Part shown: in pieces, positions 14,623 to 17,109 of the stretch | Position numbering within the stretch: the stretch's first letter is position 1 | Layout: the number at the start of each line of letters is the position of its first letter | Assembly: GCA_026387085.1 (NCBI GenBank) | Contig: JAPLMK010000122.1 | Span: 1-17,109, forward strand | Length of the DNA: 17,109 nucleotides | Source: Candidatus Omnitrophota bacterium | GTDB lineage: Bacteria > Ratteibacteria > UBA8468 > MWAK01 | Direction of reading: 5' to 3' | Notes under the pieces: generated by a model | Database searches by the model: none | What the model saw: only the letters and a program-made list of their open reading frames with translations | Told to the model about the DNA's origin: nothing | Made by a program: the position numbers and the translations under genes

Positions 14623-16041
14623 ATTTAACTCTTTTTCCAGATGGTGGGCTAAACACAAAACCCGTTCTTCGGCGAAGGCCGGCCCCAATATCTGCAAACC
14701 AACCGGCAGGTTATCGCGCACAATCCCCGCCGGCAGACTTAAACCCGGAATCCCGGCCAGGTTGGCGGAAACGGTAAAAATATCTGACAGATACATCTGT
14801 AACGGGTCAACCACCTTTTCGCCGATTTTAAAAGGAGGCGTCGGAGAAGTAGGCGTTAAAATCAAATCAACCTCTTTAAAAGCCGCTTCAAAATCACGGC
14901 GAATAAGCGTACGCACCTTCTGGGCTTTACGGTAGTACGCCTCGTAATACCCGGAGGAAAGAACAAACGTTCCCAAAATTATGCGGCGCTTGGCCTCCCG
15001 TCCGAAACCTTCCTCGCGGCTCTCTTCGTATAACTGGCGCATTGTCCGTGACCCTGTTTTCCGTCTTCCGTAGCGGACACCGTCAAAACGGGCCAGGTTG
15101 GTACTGGCTTCCGCAGTCGCCAGGATATAGTACGTGGCAATCGCATAGGTGGTATGGGGCAAAGAAATCTCCTTGATTTCCACGCCTAATTTTTTAGCTG
15201 TTTTAATGGCTTCGTCAATTTTTCCGGCTACATCGCTCTCCAGGCCTTTGCCGAAATATTCCCTGGGCAGACCAACCTTCAACCCGGAAACCGGTCCCGA
15301 AAGAAGCGCCGGATAATCCGGTACGGCAACTTCCGCGCAGGTAGAATCAGCCGGGTCAAAACCGGCAATTTCTTTCAGAATAATTGCGGCATCTTCCACG
15401 GTTCCGGCAAACGGGCCGATCTGGTCTAAAGAAGAGGCAAAAGCAACTAATCCGTAACGAGATACCCGGCCGTAAGTAGGCTTCAGGCCGACCACTCCGC
15501 AGAAAGAAGCCGGTTGCCGGATAGAACCGCCCGTGTCCGAACCAAGGCTGGCGCAGGCAAAATCAGCCGCCACCGCAGCCGCGGACCCGCCACTGCTCCC
15601 GCCCGGAACATAATCCTGGTTTGCCGGATTGCGGGTTGTCCCGAAGGCGGAATTTTCGGTGGACGAACCGAAAGCAAACTCATCCAGATTCGTCTTGCCC
15701 AAAAAAACCGCATTATTTTCTCTTAATCTTTTAATTACAGTGGCGTCATACGGAGAGGTGAAAGTTTCCAGGATACGGGAGGCGCAGGTGGTCTTTGTTC
15801 CTTCCTGACAGATATTGTCCTTAATCGCCAGCGGGATTCCGGCCAGAACAGGAAGGTCTTCACCGGCGGCAATCCGCCGGTCAACATTTCTGGCCTGAAA
15901 AAGCGCCTCGGTCTCATTTAAAGAAAGAAAGGCGTGGATGGAACCGTCTTTCTCTTTTATCCGTTCGTAAAACCCGGTTACGGATTCAACCGCCGAGACC
16001 TTTTTTTTCCGGTAAAGTTCGGCCAGTTTTTTGATGGTCAT
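14611..16041 (-). CDS. gatA: Aspartyl/glutamyl-tRNA amidotransferase subunit A
   Basis: Glutaminase subunit of GatCAB, which amidates mischarged Glu-tRNA(Gln) or Asp-tRNA(Asn). The amidase catalytic set is present and correctly spaced: K74 (AIKDNI), S149 (GGSSGGS) and S173 (GSDTGGSIRQPA). The 476-residue length is typical. The frame is open up to 16245, but homology to GatA starts at the ATG at 16041 (MTIKKLAELY); residues encoded upstream are the trmD gene read in another frame. The start lies 56 bases inside the trmD end, with only a weak TGGA upstream. gatC and gatB are not in the window, so their genes must lie elsewhere. The C-terminus (NLSF and stop) comes from a repeat. Confidence 0.96.
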   Translation of the reverse strand: MTIKKLAELYRKKKVSAVESVTGFYERIKEKDGSIHAFLSLNETEALFQARNVDRRIAAGEDLPVLAGIPLAIKDNICQEGTKTTCASRILETFTSPYDATVIKRLRENNAVFLGKTNLDEFAFGSSTENSAFGTTRNPANQDYVPGGSSGGSAAAVAADFACASLGSDTGGSIRQPASFCGVVGLKPTYGRVSRYGLVAFASSLDQIGPFAGTVEDAAIILKEIAGFDPADSTCAEVAVPDYPALLSGPVSGLKVGLPREYFGKGLESDVAGKIDEAIKTAKKLGVEIKEISLPHTTYAIATYYILATAEASTNLARFDGVRYGRRKTGSRTMRQLYEESREEGFGREAKRRIILGTFVLSSGYYEAYYRKAQKVRTLIRRDFEAAFKEVDLILTPTSPTPPFKIGEKVVDPLQMYLSDIFTVSANLAGIPGLSLPAGIVRDNLPVGLQILGPAFAEERVLCLAHHLEKELNLSF

Positions 16042-16711
16042 ATTTTTTCCACAGGTCGGGGCGTAATTTTTTTGTCCTTTCTTCGGCCGTTTTCTGCCTC
16101 CAGGCAGCAATTTTCTTGTGATTCCCGGAAAGCAGAACTTCCGGCACCCCGACTCCCCGCCACTGGGCCGGCCGGGTATAGTGCGGCCAGTCCAGAAGAT
16201 TATCGCTGAATGAATCCTGCTCGGCCGCGCCTGCCGGCAGGACACCCGGCAAAAGACGCGTTACCGCGTCAACTACCACCAGGGCTGCCGTCTCTCCGGC
16301 GGAAAGGATGTAATCGCCGACGGAAAGCTGACGGTCGCAAAGACCGGTAATCCGCTCATCCATCCCCTCATAATGACCGCAAATCAGGATAAGCCCTTTC
16401 TTTCCGGAAAGTTTACGCGCCCGGGATTGGTTTAAAACTGGGCCGGCCGGGGAAAGCATGATTATTTCTGCTTTCGGATTATTTTTACGAACTTTTTCAA
16501 GCGCTTTGGCAACCGGGCCGACCATCATCACCATTCCCACGCCGCCGCCGAAAGATTTGTCATCAACCTTCCGATGGCGGTCAGTCGTAAAATCGCGCAG
16601 GTTATGAACCTGAAGGTCCAAAATTCCCGCTGCCCGGGCCCGGCCGACAATACTCAAATCCATCGGTGAAAACGCCTCCGGAAATATGGTAATGATGTCT
16701 ATGCGCATCAT
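15986..16711 (-). CDS. trmD: tRNA (guanine-37-N1)-methyltransferase
   Basis: Methylates G37 beside the anticodon and so prevents frameshifting. Family landmarks are MRIDIITIFPEAF, DFTTDRHRKVDDKSFGGGVGMVMM, LICGHYEGMDERI, the knot segment SVGDYILSAGE, DSFSDNLLDWPHYTRP and VLLSGNHKKIAAWR. Two changes stand out in the SAM-binding knot: the usual GGELPA reads AGETAA, replacing one glycine and the proline. The 241-residue length is normal to short. Two adjacent ATG codons (16711, 16708) could start it, and no Shine-Dalgarno is visible. It follows rpsP by 25 bases, with neither a KH-domain gene nor rimM between, and its last 19 codons overlap gatA. Confidence 0.96.
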   Translation of the reverse strand: MMRIDIITIFPEAFSPMDLSIVGRARAAGILDLQVHNLRDFTTDRHRKVDDKSFGGGVGMVMMVGPVAKALEKVRKNNPKAEIIMLSPAGPVLNQSRARKLSGKKGLILICGHYEGMDERITGLCDRQLSVGDYILSAGETAALVVVDAVTRLLPGVLPAGAAEQDSFSDNLLDWPHYTRPAQWRGVGVPEVLLSGNHKKIAAWRQKTAEERTKKLRPDLWKKYDHQKTGRTLPEKKGLGG

Positions 16712-16736
16712 TTAATAATCACGGAAACTATTTTCG

Positions 16737-16979
16737 CTACAGTATACCCTTTTGTTTAAAAAGGCTTCTGACTGTATCCGAGGGCTGGGCGCCGACTCCT
16801 ATCCAGTACTTTGCCCGTTCCGCGTTTACCTCCAGAACCTTGGGCTGCATCCGGTTGTTGTAGTTTCCCAACAACTCCAGATAATCGCCCCTGCCGTCTT
16901 TCCGGCTATCGACCACGATGATACGATAACTGGGCTGATTCCTCTTGCCGACTCTCCTCAATCTGATTTTTGCTGCCAT
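16737..16979 (-). CDS. rpsP: Small ribosomal subunit protein S16
   Basis: An 80-residue protein of the 30S body. The start MAAKIRLRRVGKRNQPSYRI and the following VVDSRKDGRGDYLELLGNYN are diagnostic of bS16, as is the ending with SDTVRSLFKQKGIL. The ATG at 16979 has GGGAGG six bases upstream, the best ribosome site in the window. The frame stays open upstream to at least 17084, but those residues do not resemble S16. It is the first gene of the rpsP-trmD-gatA group in transcription order. Confidence 0.97.
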   Translation of the reverse strand: MAAKIRLRRVGKRNQPSYRIIVVDSRKDGRGDYLELLGNYNNRMQPKVLEVNAERAKYWIGVGAQPSDTVRSLFKQKGIL

Positions 16980-16985
16980 ATTTTT

Positions 16986-16991
16986 CCTCCC
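16986..16991 (-). promoter_or_regulatory. Shine-Dalgarno of rpsP
   Basis: GGGAGG on the minus strand, six bases before the rpsP ATG at 16979. It fixes the start against the longer open frame. Confidence 0.85.
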
Positions 16992-16999
16992 GTGTATTG

Positions 17000-17021
17000 A
17001 CAGGCAAAACGCCTGTTCTAC
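17000..17021. repeat. Small palindromic repeat in the rpsP leader
   Basis: ACAGGC (17000-17005) pairs with GCCTGT (17011-17016) around a 5-base loop, followed by TCTAC. In RNA it forms a six-pair hairpin ending eight bases from the rpsP Shine-Dalgarno. The shape GTAGAACAGGC..GCCTGT matches, from memory, a common small dispersed repeat. It could influence rpsP translation, but nothing shows that it does. Confidence 0.6.
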
Positions 17022-17109
17022 TTTCTCCAAGCGAAGATTGTCTCTTTTACCGCACTTCGCGAAGCGACAGTGTAAAATAAGCAAACGAGGAGATGAGTAG
17101 CCGGGGCTC
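17022..17109. other. Upstream edge before rpsP, no gene identified
   Basis: These 88 bases hold a perfect 10-base palindrome, CTTCGCGAAG (17055-17064), and no clear promoter. The end of an upstream gene could lie here (ffh often precedes rpsP), but too little is visible to say. Confidence 0.4.

Noticed and set aside
16042..16245. Open frame extending GatA by 68 residues at its N-terminus
   Set aside because: The extension is trmD read in another frame and has no GatA similarity; the family start is the ATG at 16041.
16980..17084. Open frame extending S16 by 35 residues
   Set aside because: S16 normally starts at MAAKIRLRR and a GGGAGG ribosome site precedes that ATG; the upstream stretch contains a palindromic repeat.

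Overview
The window reads as chromosomal core DNA of an uncultured bacterium of intermediate GC. The cell wall is probably of meso-diaminopimelate type, because MurE carries the DNPR motif. RNase P RNA is class A, septal division genes are present and glycogen metabolism is suggested by glgB. Palindromic dispersed repeats at gene edges, missing partners (no rimM beside trmD, no mraZ or murF in the wall cluster) and RNase HI, rnpB and rsmH in a row suggest a candidate-phylum genome (for example Omnitrophota-like or a relative). That placement is a low-confidence guess; no rRNA or other decisive marker is present.

Left part (1-9507, all on the minus strand). In transcription order: an FtsB/DivIC-like protein, a C4 zinc-ribbon coiled-coil protein, RNase HI, the RNase P RNA gene rnpB, rsmH, ftsL, ftsI and murE. 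A TPR protein with a membrane anchor follows, then an alkaline-phosphatase-superfamily (sulfatase-like) protein cut by the window edge. A near-consensus sigma70-type promoter (9604-9632) precedes the set. The head of a division and cell-wall cluster is thus joined to RNA-processing genes, with rnpB apparently inside the transcription unit.

Middle (9508-11628). A 237-base divergent regulatory region carries back-to-back promoters. The plus-strand one drives glgB and sits so close to the start codon that the mRNA would be leaderless or nearly so.

Right part (11629-17109). A gene-free stretch full of hairpins separates glgB from convergent minus-strand genes: an MFS transporter, a GalT-family nucleotidyltransferase, gatA, trmD and rpsP. 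rpsP-trmD lacks rimM, and trmD overlaps gatA by 56 bases. glgB and the GalT-family gene may both serve sugar-nucleotide or glycogen metabolism.

The most notable non-gene signal is repeat DNA at or inside functional borders. It forms the last 12 codons of ftsI, abuts the rsmH start codon, contains the gatA stop codon, fills the P12 arm of RNase P RNA and sits in the rpsP leader. I saw no CRISPR array, prophage, insertion sequence, tRNA or defence system.
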